Below are positions 1 through 8,764 of a DNA stretch of 64,000 bases, piece after piece. This DNA is from Candidatus Eisenbergiella stercoravium (GTDB taxonomy: Bacteria; Bacillota; Clostridia; Lachnospirales; Lachnospiraceae), in the NCBI GenBank assembly GCA_019113175.1, contig DXHY01000016.1:1-64000 (forward strand). The letters are read 5' to 3'. The notes under the pieces were generated by a model. It searched no databases. It was not told the DNA's origin and was given only the letters and a program-made list of their open reading frames with translations. The stretch's first letter is position 1. Every line of letters starts with the position of its first letter. Both the position numbers and the translations under genes were made by a program.

Positions 1-159
1 GTTACATTTGTTCTGGAATCAAGCATAGAGCTTCTGAATGAAATGTCAGATTTGACAGACGGCGGAAAATCCGCCAGCAGCCGAACGGCTTACAGAATTT
101 TTATGCTTAGCTGTATTTTATCATCCCGGTTCTCCGGTTTCAATATCATTTTTCCCAGT

Positions 160-288
160 TTATGCAGCATCAAACTGTTTTTGTTCGTCTACCAGTTCCT
201 TATATAGCCTGTTATCACCATAAAGTAACACATGTGTCCCTTCTCCCCCAAAACACACATCGCTGAATATGACAATTTCATCTGCCGT
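160..288 (-). pseudogene. Relic: C-terminal tail of an ABC transporter ATPase
   Basis: Read on the minus strand, about 42 codons encode a tail typical of ABC exporter ATPases: an ADEIVIF stretch, then EGTH, then LYKELVDEQ and a TAA stop. Intact relatives carry a longer ADEI...RGTHxELL...LY.ELxxxQ ending. An in-frame TGA lies directly upstream, and the linker looks shortened and altered, so no full ATPase domain is present. The fragment overlaps the last few codons of the membrane-protein gene in another frame. It is best read as the leftover 3' end of a deleted exporter gene. The resemblance is by eye, so confidence is moderate. Confidence 0.5.
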
Positions 289-1657
289 TCAGAGAAATAT
301 AAAACGTCTCCGCCTCATCCAAAAGCGGCTCCAGCGTGTTTTCATTATAGGATTCCATTGAAGGATACACCACATCCAGGAGGTAATACGTCCAGTATTC
401 CGAAAAATCCTCACATACCCGTTCTCCGATCCGGTCGTTTCCAAGGCGGAATTCATCATAAGCTGCAGTATGCAGCTTTTCTATGGCAAGTGAAATCCTG
501 TAAAGCTCTCTGCAATCCTGCAGATACTGTTCACAGGTAGTTCCGCATTCTTTCAGAGTCGTTTCAATCTCCACAAAATTGGACGCTTCTCTCAACCAGG
601 CAATTATCTCTTCAATCCTGCCATCTATTTCTTCTTCTGTGGGCGCATATCCATTCTGCACCGCATAGTGATACCGGTCCATCCGCCACGTCAGTTCCCT
701 TGCTGCCGCTTCGACCGCATCCTGCTCCTTTTCCCACAGTTTCATCTGAATCTGCATTTCTCTGATAAAAAGCGCACGCATATCCACTGTGCTGAAGGAA
801 ACGCCCATTTCTTTCAGGCGTCCGATAAGCTCCGCCGATCTCTTCAGTTCTTCCGGTTCCATGGGCAGCACAAAAATCTCCTGCGGCTCCGTAGCGGAAA
901 CCGCCTCTCCGGTACTCACATAGTCCGTGATAAAGCCGGCTCCTCCAAATATTCTTCCATCTCCGATCTGCAGGTACCAGTTTTCCCCGTCCTTCTCCGA
1001 CTGGAAAAAGAAAAGATTCGCTTTCTCTCCGTCCTCGTAGCCGAACGTCACCACCAGATAATCCTTCCCCCTCTGTATTTCTCCGCTTTCTATCTGGTCT
1101 GTCCAGGCGATGCTTTTCAGATCTTCCAGAAAAGCTTCAAAATCAGCCGTACCGCCGGGCGGATAATCCTTTATCCCATTCATCTGAATCGTTTCCACAG
1201 TCTTTTGCGGGAGGTACATAAAAACTGGCGGAAGGGGATAATGCACCTCTGCCCCATCCTGCGTCATCCCGCCCGCAAGATAATCATTGATCGCCCGATT
1301 ATAGGAAGCCATCTGCCGCCGTCCAGGCTGGTATCCATCCATACAGCAGATACACATAATCGACACAAAAAGGCTGTAAACGCATATCAGCAAAACGATG
1401 GCAAGCTGAACCCATGCAACAGCTCCCGGAACATTCTTATAGGTATACAGGCAGAAACATATCAGTGATATAACCAGGGTCACGGCCAACAGCAGGAAAG
1501 ATAATGTCGTTCCTTCCCTGATATACTCCGGGATTATTCCGGCCGTACTGTACATGTCCGAAAAAAGTCCCAGGTCATTATTGACTCTTCCGGAAATAAA
1601 CAGACAGACCAGCGTGAACAGAATACAAAATACGCCCATGCTTTTTTTCTTTTTCAT
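278..1657 (-). CDS. Membrane protein of unknown function, three N-terminal TM segments and a large soluble domain
   Basis: I do not recognise this protein (about 459 residues from the chosen start). A Lys-rich start (MKKKKS) is followed by a hydrophobic segment near residues 7-22, two more near 45-65 and 75-98, and then about 350 polar, Glu-rich residues rich in predicted helix. The ATG at 1657 is preferred over the track start because GAGGGGGAA lies just upstream and the longer N-terminus looks non-coding. It is last in a minus-strand run behind an ABC-2 exporter and may be co-transcribed with it. It could be an accessory or sensory membrane protein, but nothing in the sequence fixes a function. 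Confidence 0.7.
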   Translation of the reverse strand: MKKKKSMGVFCILFTLVCLFISGRVNNDLGLFSDMYSTAGIIPEYIREGTTLSFLLLAVTLVISLICFCLYTYKNVPGAVAWVQLAIVLLICVYSLFVSIMCICCMDGYQPGRRQMASYNRAINDYLAGGMTQDGAEVHYPLPPVFMYLPQKTVETIQMNGIKDYPPGGTADFEAFLEDLKSIAWTDQIESGEIQRGKDYLVVTFGYEDGEKANLFFFQSEKDGENWYLQIGDGRIFGGAGFITDYVSTGEAVSATEPQEIFVLPMEPEELKRSAELIGRLKEMGVSFSTVDMRALFIREMQIQMKLWEKEQDAVEAAARELTWRMDRYHYAVQNGYAPTEEEIDGRIEEIIAWLREASNFVEIETTLKECGTTCEQYLQDCRELYRISLAIEKLHTAAYDEFRLGNDRIGERVCEDFSEYWTYYLLDVVYPSMESYNENTLEPLLDEAETFYISLNGR

Positions 1658-1734
1658 CTTTTTCCCCCTCGTATTAAACTTTATCCATCGTCCTGAGAAG
1701 CATGCCCTGCGCCCTGAATGATAGACAAAGTATA

Positions 1735-2709
1735 TCACAGAGAATCCTTCCCGGTATAGATATCCTTAATGATCTCTTCGATCGGCACTCCGACCACCTC
1801 CAGATCTATGAGCTCCGCATGCTCCATGACATAATGAAGAAAATCCTTCATGGACACGTCTTCCAACAAAAAGGAAACCTTTTTCTTCCTTTTTTCATTG
1901 TTTATCACTTCAACGCCCGGATAATCTATGTCAAAATCCGTTCCCAATTCCATCTGTATATATCTTCTTTTCCCACGGATGTCTCTGATCCGGTCTTTTT
2001 CTCCATCATAGACGATTGTTCCCTTATCAATGATAATAATCCTTCCGGCAAGAGTATCGATATCTTCCATGTCGTGCGTTGTCAGCAGTACCGTAACCTT
2101 TTTCTCCCGGTTGATCTCTCTGACGAACTTTCGGATATTGTCTTTGGCGACAACGTCCAGTCCGATGGTCGGCTCATCCAGGAATACAATGGAAGGGTTA
2201 TGCAGAAAGCTGACCGCCACTTCACAACGCATTCTCTGCCCCAGGCTCATCTGCCGGACCGGCCTGCGAAGCAGCTCCCCAATCTTCAGGACCTCATGAA
2301 ACAGTTCCATATTATCCTGATACTGTTGTTCTGTCAGGTTGTATACATATTTATACAGCCGAAAGGTATCCTCCACGGGAAGATCCCACCACAACTGGCT
2401 TCTTTGTCCGAAAACCACTCCGATACTCTTGTTATACTGCTTTCTTTTCTGCCACGGAGCTATCCCGTCAACAAAGATTTCCCCTTCCGTCGGCGTCAGG
2501 ATTCCTGTCAGCATCTTTATCGTAGTTGACTTACCGGCGCCGTTCGGACCGATGAGTCCGACAATTTCCCCTTTTTCAATGGAAAAACTGACATGATCGA
2601 CCGCACGAAACTTCGTTTTCCGCGGTTTCAGAAATCCCCTGACGGATTTTTCCCTCTTTACAATATCAAATTCCTTGACCAGGTTTTTTACCACCATATT
2701 ATTTTCCAT
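1735..2709 (-). CDS. ABC-2 type exporter, ATP-binding subunit
   Basis: This 324-residue ATPase should power an exporter made with the two permeases encoded just upstream. Visible motifs are Walker A GPNGAGKST near residue 54, an LSGGQ-equivalent SLGQRMR, Walker B IVFLDEPT followed by IGLD, and an H-loop TTHDMED. The extended N-terminus (VKREKSVRGFLKPRK) and the FGQRSQLWWDLP segment are typical of the COG4586-like group, which travels with COG4587/COG3694-type permeases. The substrate is unknown. The gene starts 15 bases after the second permease and is probably part of the kinase-permease-ATPase transcript. Confidence 0.88.
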   Translation of the reverse strand: MENNMVVKNLVKEFDIVKREKSVRGFLKPRKTKFRAVDHVSFSIEKGEIVGLIGPNGAGKSTTIKMLTGILTPTEGEIFVDGIAPWQKRKQYNKSIGVVFGQRSQLWWDLPVEDTFRLYKYVYNLTEQQYQDNMELFHEVLKIGELLRRPVRQMSLGQRMRCEVAVSFLHNPSIVFLDEPTIGLDVVAKDNIRKFVREINREKKVTVLLTTHDMEDIDTLAGRIIIIDKGTIVYDGEKDRIRDIRGKRRYIQMELGTDFDIDYPGVEVINNEKRKKKVSFLLEDVSMKDFLHYVMEHAELIDLEVVGVPIEEIIKDIYTGKDSL

Positions 2710-2724
2710 AGCTTATCCACTCCA

Positions 2725-3516
2725 TCAGCTTCCCGAACTCGTATAGTGCTTACATGAAATCTTCCATAATTTACAGATCAGAACGGAAATGACCAGACTT
2801 ACGGGCAGCGTCATAAAATTGATCAGGGCATCCTTATTTTCCTTTTCCAAAATATATCTGGCCGGGTAATAATTTACAAATGCCAGCGGAAGGACGCATG
2901 TCAGGAACAGCAACATCTTTTTCCCGAATATCACCAGCGGATAACTCAGAAAATCGCGGAACGCATAATACAGATCGCCAAGCCAGCTCGAATTAAACAT
3001 AAATATCGACGTACAGCCGATGAAAACAAATATGCCCGCCTGTATCAATGTTCCACCTGCAATCCCGGCTGTCAGGATCAATACTTTAAACAGATTCCAG
3101 CGGGCAGAAATCTGAAAGCACGCCAAGATCAGGATAATCAATGACGGAACCAACTGGGAAAAAATTTCCATGATGTGGATGTTATAAAAGATCAGGCTGA
3201 AAAGCACCGGCTGCGGTTTTGTAAAAAATTTGTCCAGTTCTCCGTGTGTAATGAGCTTGTCCAGATTGCGGAAAGGCTTGAAAAAAATCTGCGCAAGGCT
3301 GTAGGAAACGACGTACATCCCGTAAAGAAAGGCAATATCCCATGCATTCCAGCCATACAGGGCTTCGATTTTCGACGATAAAACAAGGGCAAAGAGAAGA
3401 AACATCAGACGCAGCGGCGCGACACTCACACATAAAAGAATAAAATTTAATTTATATTCCGTCTCCCGCTTAAAACACATGTAAAATAATCTTCTGATCA
3501 GCATAACTGCACTCAT
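2725..3516 (-). CDS. ABC-2 type exporter permease (second)
   Basis: A hydrophobic protein of about 263 residues with roughly six membrane segments, resembling the permeases paired with COG4586-type ATPases. The track start lies well inside the preceding gene. I prefer the ATG at 3516 (MSAVMLIRR), whose ATG overlaps the upstream stop as ATGA, a sign of translational coupling. A GGGAGG lies immediately before it, so the second ATG twelve bases on is also possible. Together with the neighbouring permease and ATPase it should form one transporter. Substrate unknown. Confidence 0.83.
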   Translation of the reverse strand: MSAVMLIRRLFYMCFKRETEYKLNFILLCVSVAPLRLMFLLFALVLSSKIEALYGWNAWDIAFLYGMYVVSYSLAQIFFKPFRNLDKLITHGELDKFFTKPQPVLFSLIFYNIHIMEIFSQLVPSLIILILACFQISARWNLFKVLILTAGIAGGTLIQAGIFVFIGCTSIFMFNSSWLGDLYYAFRDFLSYPLVIFGKKMLLFLTCVLPLAFVNYYPARYILEKENKDALINFMTLPVSLVISVLICKLWKISCKHYTSSGS

Positions 3517-4289
3517 CCTCCCTGAACGGCAAGCTTTTTTCTTCCGCGGCTCCATATGATACCAACCAGGATCACCAGAAAAATGATCCATGCAAATTGC
3601 AGCAGGAAAACAGAAAGAATGTTCACATTCGAGATCTCATTACTTTCCAGCAGGATCCTTAACGGCATTTCAAAAATCCAGATGAAAGGCAGCGCCTCCA
3701 TAACCGTCTGCATCCATGCGGGCATAAGGAAGCTGGGAATAAAGCTTCCTGAGAAGATCCTTATGATCACATCCGCCAGGAATACCAATGACCAGGCTTC
3801 AATAATCCAGAAGCAGCTCAGTTCCACCAAAATCCGGATCAGATACATGATCAGAAAAGCGAGCAGTACAGAAATTCCAAAGTAAAGCAGATTCGCCCAG
3901 TTAACACTTTCAAACCCGATCGCAAGGAAACAGATAAAAAAGACCGGCAGCCCGACCAGAAACAGATCTCCCATCATCTTCCCGATATTTTCCTGCAGCA
4001 TCACAAACAGGTAATTCCACGGCTTCAGCAGGGCAATCACAATATTTCCGGTGCGTATATCATCCGCAAGCTTACTTTCCACATTATAAATGATAGATAA
4101 TATTTGCGACAATGCAGCATATCGGATCATATACTTCTGCATTTCAACATCTTCCGGATACAGGGCTTTCCAGAAAAGGGTCAGGATGAGGACACTGAAC
4201 GCAGAGACCGCTATTTTCAGCAGCGCGCCGCCCCGATATGCAAATTTTGTTTTTATCCCCATCCCTATCATTGCACAGAACTTTTTCAT
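3513..4289 (-). CDS. ABC-2 type exporter permease (first)
   Basis: A 258-residue membrane protein with about six hydrophobic segments, including a first one around residues 25-42 and a C-terminal LLQFAWIIFLVILVGIIW. Its order (permease, permease, ATPase) matches the paired permeases of COG4586-type exporters. GGGGAGACAGAG precedes the ATG. The gene follows the sensor-kinase gene after 27 bases and overlaps the next permease by four bases. The link to the adjacent kinase suggests regulation by that two-component system, which is inference. Substrate unknown. Confidence 0.85.
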   Translation of the reverse strand: MKKFCAMIGMGIKTKFAYRGGALLKIAVSAFSVLILTLFWKALYPEDVEMQKYMIRYAALSQILSIIYNVESKLADDIRTGNIVIALLKPWNYLFVMLQENIGKMMGDLFLVGLPVFFICFLAIGFESVNWANLLYFGISVLLAFLIMYLIRILVELSCFWIIEAWSLVFLADVIIRIFSGSFIPSFLMPAWMQTVMEALPFIWIFEMPLRILLESNEISNVNILSVFLLQFAWIIFLVILVGIIWSRGRKKLAVQGG

Positions 4290-4316
4290 CTCTGTCTCCC
4301 CTGTTTTTTTGTCTTT

Positions 4317-5612
4317 CTACTTTATCATTTCCCTGTATAATACGAGAGTCGTCCTGAAAATATGGTTTTCCCTTTTCTGATCCAAAAAACCATTGTACTT
4401 TTGGATTGCATAGCGCACACTCTGAAGCCCTGTTCCGTGACGAACCCCTCTCCTTTTCGGTTTTGTCTCCGTCCGGTCATCCTGCGGATCCGGGCAGGTA
4501 TTTTCAATCACCCATACCATTCCAAAGGGCCTGTTCTCCAGCCGGACCCTGATCCAGCCTTTTCCTTCCATTTTCCCGCATGCTTCAATCGCGTTATCCA
4601 GCAGATTGGACAGAATGCTGCACCAGTCTCTGTCCGAAACAAAAGAATCCGACAGGTCATCCGATACTATTTTGAAACGGACGCCTGCGTTTTCCGCCTG
4701 GTATGTCTTACTTCCCAGTATGGCGTCCACGACCACACTGCCCGTGTGGAAGCTTTGCCTGATATTACAGTAATCCTCCTGTAATTTATCGATATAATTC
4801 CGCGCCCTGTCCGCTTCCCCATTTTGTAATATGCTGTCGATCACGATCAGATGATTCCGGATATCGTGAACCAGAATGTCCCGTTCCCTGTCTCCCTCTA
4901 TCCTCTCCTGATATTTCTGTTCTGCGGCGTCGGCACGTTTTTCCAGCTCGTTGACTTCATATTTTCCTTTTTTTAAAATATAGGATATGGCAAGGATGAG
5001 AAGTATACAGATGTAGCCAAGCATTCCGAAGAATCCCTGCTTTAACACGAACAGCCTGTCCGGTTCAAAAAAGACCTGATCACAGAAGCCCAGGAGCAGA
5101 TGCTGGATAACCGGAACGATGACCAGCCTGTTTTCCATCATTCCATTTACCTCCAGACTTTGTTTCTGAACTCTGTATATTATCCAAAAGGCAACGGAAA
5201 CCAGCAGCAGCGACACTGCTGTGATTCGTATTTGAGGATAATTGATACCAAAATGTATCTTTATCATGGCATCATATCCGGCGCTGTATTCCACCGCAAT
5301 GAGCGCCATCAGATATAAAAAGTAAAGGCTCTCATAAAAGATACCGGCGACAGCAAAAGCGTCCCTCCATCTGATACGGTATCTCCATTTTGCCAGCAAA
5401 ACAGTCCCGGCAATTTCAAACAGCAAATACCAGCGTGAATAAAAAGCGATACTACACTGACAATATAACAGCCCAATCCATATCAATAAACAGATATTCC
5501 ACAGGACTTTTATGCCGCGCCGTAATTCTCTTTTTTCCGCCAGCTTTCCTGTCCACCAATAGGGAATGCAGATTTCCAGACAGCAGACAAATATCTCCAA
5601 GATTTCCTTCAT
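4317..5612 (-). CDS. AgrC-like sensor histidine kinase (GHKL family)
   Basis: This 431-residue protein has about six hydrophobic segments in the first 210 residues, then a coiled-coil region (KKGKYEVNELEKRADAAEQK) and a kinase core. The phospho-acceptor region is HDIRNHL near residue 250. The N-box is NLLDNAIEAC, and a G-box-like HGTGLQSVRYAI follows near residue 395. This is the layout of AgrC/ComD-type peptide-sensing kinases, which normally pair with LytTR regulators. The partner directly upstream is the truncated LytTR gene, so the pathway may be non-functional in this strain. The signal is unknown. Confidence 0.88.
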   Translation of the reverse strand: MKEILEIFVCCLEICIPYWWTGKLAEKRELRRGIKVLWNICLLIWIGLLYCQCSIAFYSRWYLLFEIAGTVLLAKWRYRIRWRDAFAVAGIFYESLYFLYLMALIAVEYSAGYDAMIKIHFGINYPQIRITAVSLLLVSVAFWIIYRVQKQSLEVNGMMENRLVIVPVIQHLLLGFCDQVFFEPDRLFVLKQGFFGMLGYICILLILAISYILKKGKYEVNELEKRADAAEQKYQERIEGDRERDILVHDIRNHLIVIDSILQNGEADRARNYIDKLQEDYCNIRQSFHTGSVVVDAILGSKTYQAENAGVRFKIVSDDLSDSFVSDRDWCSILSNLLDNAIEACGKMEGKGWIRVRLENRPFGMVWVIENTCPDPQDDRTETKPKRRGVRHGTGLQSVRYAIQKYNGFLDQKRENHIFRTTLVLYREMIK

Positions 5613-5615
5613 TTT

Positions 5616-6176
5616 TCATCCCTGCCTGTCCGCCGCCTGATTCGCGCAATACATTCCCAGACGTTCTCTCACTTCCTGGATATGCTCTTTGCTTATGGTC
5701 AGTACGCTGCCGTTGCTCAGAAGCACCTGACGCGCATTGATCCTGTCTATATGCTCCAGATTGACGATACAGCCCCTTTCCACAAGCATGAATACGTTTC
5801 CGTCCAGCTCTTCCAGCACCTTACTGATTGCCTTCCTCTCCTGCTTTTCCTCCGTTTTCAATACAAAACGTACATTCTGATTCTGCTTGTAAATACAGAT
5901 GATATCATGGTACGGTACTTTTTCATATCTGGAATGGGTTCTTATCGTATAGAACTTCTTCTCATCCCTCTCCAGCTTTTGTAGAAGCCTGTCCATGACG
6001 TCCGGTATTTCTTCTTTAGCCATATCCTTCGTGATAAAATCAAACGCCCTGACCCGGTATCCGACTTTTATGAACTCTTTATGGACAGTCAAAAACACGA
6101 TATTCGTGGAATCGCTCAACTCCCGGATTTTTTCCGCAAGCTTCCTGCCGTCCATCTGCGGCATCTCGATATCCAA
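5616..6176 (-). pseudogene. LytTR (AgrA-like) response regulator, N-terminally truncated
   Basis: The 186-residue reading frame begins at a TTG inside the receiver domain, at LDIEMPQMDG. That motif holds the expected phospho-acceptor aspartate, but the first half of the receiver (beta1 with its acidic pocket, through beta2) is absent. The rest is intact: the receiver end with DFITKD, then a LytTR DNA-binding domain from about residue 80 (YHDIICIYKQ, GNVFMLVERGCIVNLEHI, ISKEHIQEVRERLG). AgrA-type proteins are about 235-250 residues, so roughly 50 are missing. Upstream, another frame reads YDIIAAN just before this point, as if a base were also lost. No plausible complete start exists. It is probably inactive as a phosphorylation-controlled regulator. 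Confidence 0.72.
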
Positions 6177-6211
6177 TTTGCGGCTATAATGTCATAAAAA
6201 GACCATTTTTG

Positions 6212-7242
6212 TCATTCAATCCTGTCGTCAGGTTTCGGATTTGACATGGGATCGGAAGATTCTGACCACTGCTTTTCAAGTGATATTCCCTTTACGACCT
6301 GAAGAATGCATTTCTTACTTTTTTCATGTAGATATGCCTTATTCAATTTTGCTTTTCTATATTGCAGATAGGACTCTTTTGTTACATCCATTAATAATTT
6401 TGTAAAAAAACGTTCCCAGCTTAAAAACTCTCTGCTGTCAATAAAGTTTTCAGGCTGTTCCAGAATATTCCTGACATTTTTTCTTCGATCAAACCTGAGT
6501 TTAAAATCAACCATTCAAAGGATTCCGGAAGATATAAGCATATATTTTTCTTTTCTTCCGCCTGCTTATGCAGTCGGTTCATCTCCGGACCGATTGCCGG
6601 TACATCTGCAATAACACAGACTTTTTCATCCCGTTTTTTTGCCAGAAGGCTGAACAGATTGGACTTACCCTTCGCGCTTTCGCAGGCGATTCCCTTATCT
6701 CTGCCAACAGCCGCAAAAAATTCGTATCCGGAATTAGAATCTTCTGTAATAATTATTTGGGGATTGACCGGCAAATTCCGTGTATCAGAATAAATTCGGT
6801 ACATCTGCTGATATACTTTTCTGGTATTCTGGTATTTTCCGGAAGAATGCAGGCCATAGATTTCCTCAACACTGTATGGCAGATTATACAGGTTTTCTCT
6901 GGTAATCAGGACAAAATAATTGTCCGATCCCTGAACGGACTCCGCAAATTCTTCTGTATTTATGAAAGCATTCTCCTCGTCTGTAAAAAATATATTTCCC
7001 GACGCATTTTCCAGAATCAGCTTCCAGTTCTGTCCCTCCAGCACTCTGCACTGCACATCGCAGATCACATCGACACCGCTGGAAGCTCCAAGATTTTCCG
7101 CCTGCCGCAGCATATTGATCAGGGTGGTTTTTCCCGTCGCGCTGTCTCCGAGAATCACCGTAATGTTCCGTCTGATCTCAAATTCATAGCGCAGTCTGTT
7201 ATTTTGTACAATGACTCTATGCTTCCCTTTCATCCGTTTCAC
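6212..7242 (-). pseudogene. P-loop ATPase of unknown function, interrupted by a one-base frameshift
   Basis: Two overlapping frames make one protein. The first (about 250 residues) carries a clear P-loop, GDSATGKTTL near residue 32. It continues to SFEWLILNSGLIEEK and then drifts into an unlikely tail. The second frame resumes as KNVRNILEQPENFIDSREFLSWERFFTKLLMDVTK and ends at a TGA at 6212. Adding one A to the A-run (plus-strand T run 6477-6482) joins them as LIEEKNVRNILEQ. The start is probably the GTG at 7242, right after the upstream stop, or the ATG three codons later. I do not know the function. Real mutation, slippage and sequencing error cannot be separated here. Confidence 0.65.
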
Positions 7243-7683
7243 CTACACGTATCTTCCCGCAATTTCAACAAATTCCGACATATTATGAACCATTTCTCCA
7301 GTGTTCAGAATTTTCGCCTGAAATTCCTCTTTTCCGAAATCCATGATATGTCGGAGATTGATGGTCAGGTCTTTCTGTTGGGCGATTCTTAAAATCCACT
7401 TTGCGCAGTTATCTCCGCATGCAGAGGCATTAAAGATTTTATTCGACTCATCAAACGCCATAAGAATCAGCGTCTTAACGCCTCCGGATAGCTCTTTGAC
7501 GGAAATGGGGCCCAGAACCGGACTGTCGATCAGGCGGCAGCTCACCACAGTTGACTTGTCCACATCCTTTATCATTTCCACAGAAAGCTTCTCCGTAATC
7601 CATTCATCCTCATATCGATTGTCAAACCAGGCAGGCGGATAATAGATCGCCTCATCCATTTTTCCCAGATAAATACTCAGCAT
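7243..7683 (-). CDS. DUF4869-like protein
   Basis: A 146-residue soluble protein with no signal peptide. The start MLSIYLGKMDEAIYYPPAWFDNRYEDEWITE matches my memory of the uncharacterised DUF4869 family of gut Clostridia. No catalytic motif is evident, and there are two cysteines in SACGDNCAKW. Its stop abuts the start of the P-loop ATPase gene, so the pair should be co-translated and may form a functional unit. The function of the family is not known to me. The assignment rests on recall of the N-terminal pattern, not on a search. Confidence 0.72.
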   Translation of the reverse strand: MLSIYLGKMDEAIYYPPAWFDNRYEDEWITEKLSVEMIKDVDKSTVVSCRLIDSPVLGPISVKELSGGVKTLILMAFDESNKIFNASACGDNCAKWILRIAQQKDLTINLRHIMDFGKEEFQAKILNTGEMVHNMSEFVEIAGRYV

Positions 7684-7700
7684 ATCATCCTCATTTTCCT

Positions 7701-7715
7701 GCCGCCGCAGGCGGC
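7701..7715. repeat. Dispersed hairpin element, single copy
   Basis: GCCGCC-gca-GGCGGC followed by ATTT, a 6-bp GC stem with a 3-base loop. The same stem with the same flank recurs at 54175-54189 and 54259-54273, with variants near 47.7 kb. Here it stands alone, 17 bases before the start of the DUF4869-like gene. Confidence 0.55.
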
Positions 7716-7887
7716 ATTTCTCCCGATACGGCCCGAAGCTTCCGGTTCGGACCAGGCTCCTTTTCCTTTTTCTCAGTATAGCATATCCGCTCTGTCCCGG
7801 ACAGTCAACCTCCGGAAATTTCTTTCAGTGCATTTTCCCTGCCCATAATCCGCCTGCCTGATTCTTTTTCTTTTTCAAAATATGCAC

Positions 7888-7943
7888 AGCCCGCCGGACC
7901 ATGGAGCGAACGTTTCCGATCTGCTCCACAGTCCCGGCGGGCT
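7888..7943. terminator. Hairpin after spoIIIAH (possible terminator)
   Basis: AGCCCGCCGG at 7888-7897 pairs perfectly with CCGGCGGGCT at 7934-7943 across a 36-base loop. T-rich sequence follows on the plus strand (TTTCTTTTTT), with a weaker run on the minus strand. It sits just past the spoIIIAH stop and probably ends the spoIIIA transcript. Confidence 0.5.
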
Positions 7944-7957
7944 TTCTTTTTTCCTGC

Positions 7958-8743
7958 TCATCCCCCGGAAACCGGGCTGATAATGATGTTTTCCGGGGTG
8001 ATCCCGGTTTTTCTGGTGACGATGTCCTCAATCTGGGCGCGCTGGGCGTCGGTGAGGGTGGTGGCGTTCACGACCACGTCCACCATGGTGCCGCTGATGC
8101 TGACCACAACATCGGAAAAGCCCTTGGCTTCCAGAAGGATCTCGGCGGCGGTTTCTTTTTCGGCCATATCGGTGAGGTTGATCATGCCGTTGATGGCGTC
8201 CTGCTTCTGCTCTTCGCTGATGTTTTCATTATTGATGATATCCAGCAGGGTTTCCTTGTTTCTCGCCCTGGTCTGCTCCTTCTGGAGCTTGGCGCCGGCA
8301 AGGGAGCTGATTCCGGAGGAGCTGGTGAAAACCGCCTCACCCGGAGTGCCGCTGTCAGATACGCTCTCTCCCTCCTGCGCGAGCTCCGCACTGGCTTCAT
8401 CGATAGCCTCGGCAGCCACAGCCACGTCCGCCTCCACCTCTCCGGAAAGCGCTCCGTCCGCAGACATGCTTTCATCCAGATAATTTTCAACAGCAGCGGC
8501 TTCCTGATCGGAATCCAGGCTTTCGATATCGGACACATTTCCGCTGTCCAGATCGGATACGATGTCCTCCTCCGAAAGATCCAGAAGGGCGGTCATATCC
8601 TCTTCCTCTGCGTTTTGCGCATCCGCACTCGCAAGCTGCTCCTGCCCTGCTTTTGTTCCGGCGAAATTCAGATATCCCGCCACGGCGATCATAATCGCCA
8701 GAGCCGTAATCATAATCTGATTGCGTTTCAACACATTTTTCAC
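7958..8743 (-). CDS. spoIIIAH: Stage III sporulation protein AH
   Basis: SpoIIIAH of the mother-cell SpoIIIA complex, which binds forespore SpoIIQ across the two membranes around the forespore. The 261 residues show a single N-terminal membrane anchor (ITALAIMIAVAGYLNF), an acidic low-complexity linker, and a C-terminal ring-building domain (RARNKETLLDIINNENISEEQKQDAI through AAEILLEAKGFSDVVVSISG to a final VTRKTGITPENIIISPV). This layout and the last position in the operon fit the family. It follows spoIIIAG by 21 bases. Expression in the family is sigma-E dependent. Confidence 0.93.
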   Translation of the reverse strand: MKNVLKRNQIMITALAIMIAVAGYLNFAGTKAGQEQLASADAQNAEEEDMTALLDLSEEDIVSDLDSGNVSDIESLDSDQEAAAVENYLDESMSADGALSGEVEADVAVAAEAIDEASAELAQEGESVSDSGTPGEAVFTSSSGISSLAGAKLQKEQTRARNKETLLDIINNENISEEQKQDAINGMINLTDMAEKETAAEILLEAKGFSDVVVSISGTMVDVVVNATTLTDAQRAQIEDIVTRKTGITPENIIISPVSGG

Positions 8744-8764
8744 TCCTGTTCCCTCTGCTTTCTG

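Noticed and set aside
1-207. Open plus-strand frame from the window edge (VTFVLESSIELLNEMSDLTDGG...)
   Set aside because: No start is visible, the family is not recognisable, and it overlaps the minus-strand ABC relic. It could be the end of a gene cut by the window, but the evidence is too thin to list.
668-1468. Plus-strand 266-residue ORF opposite the membrane-protein gene
   Set aside because: Shadow of the minus-strand gene: no ribosome site, unusual composition and no recognisable domain.
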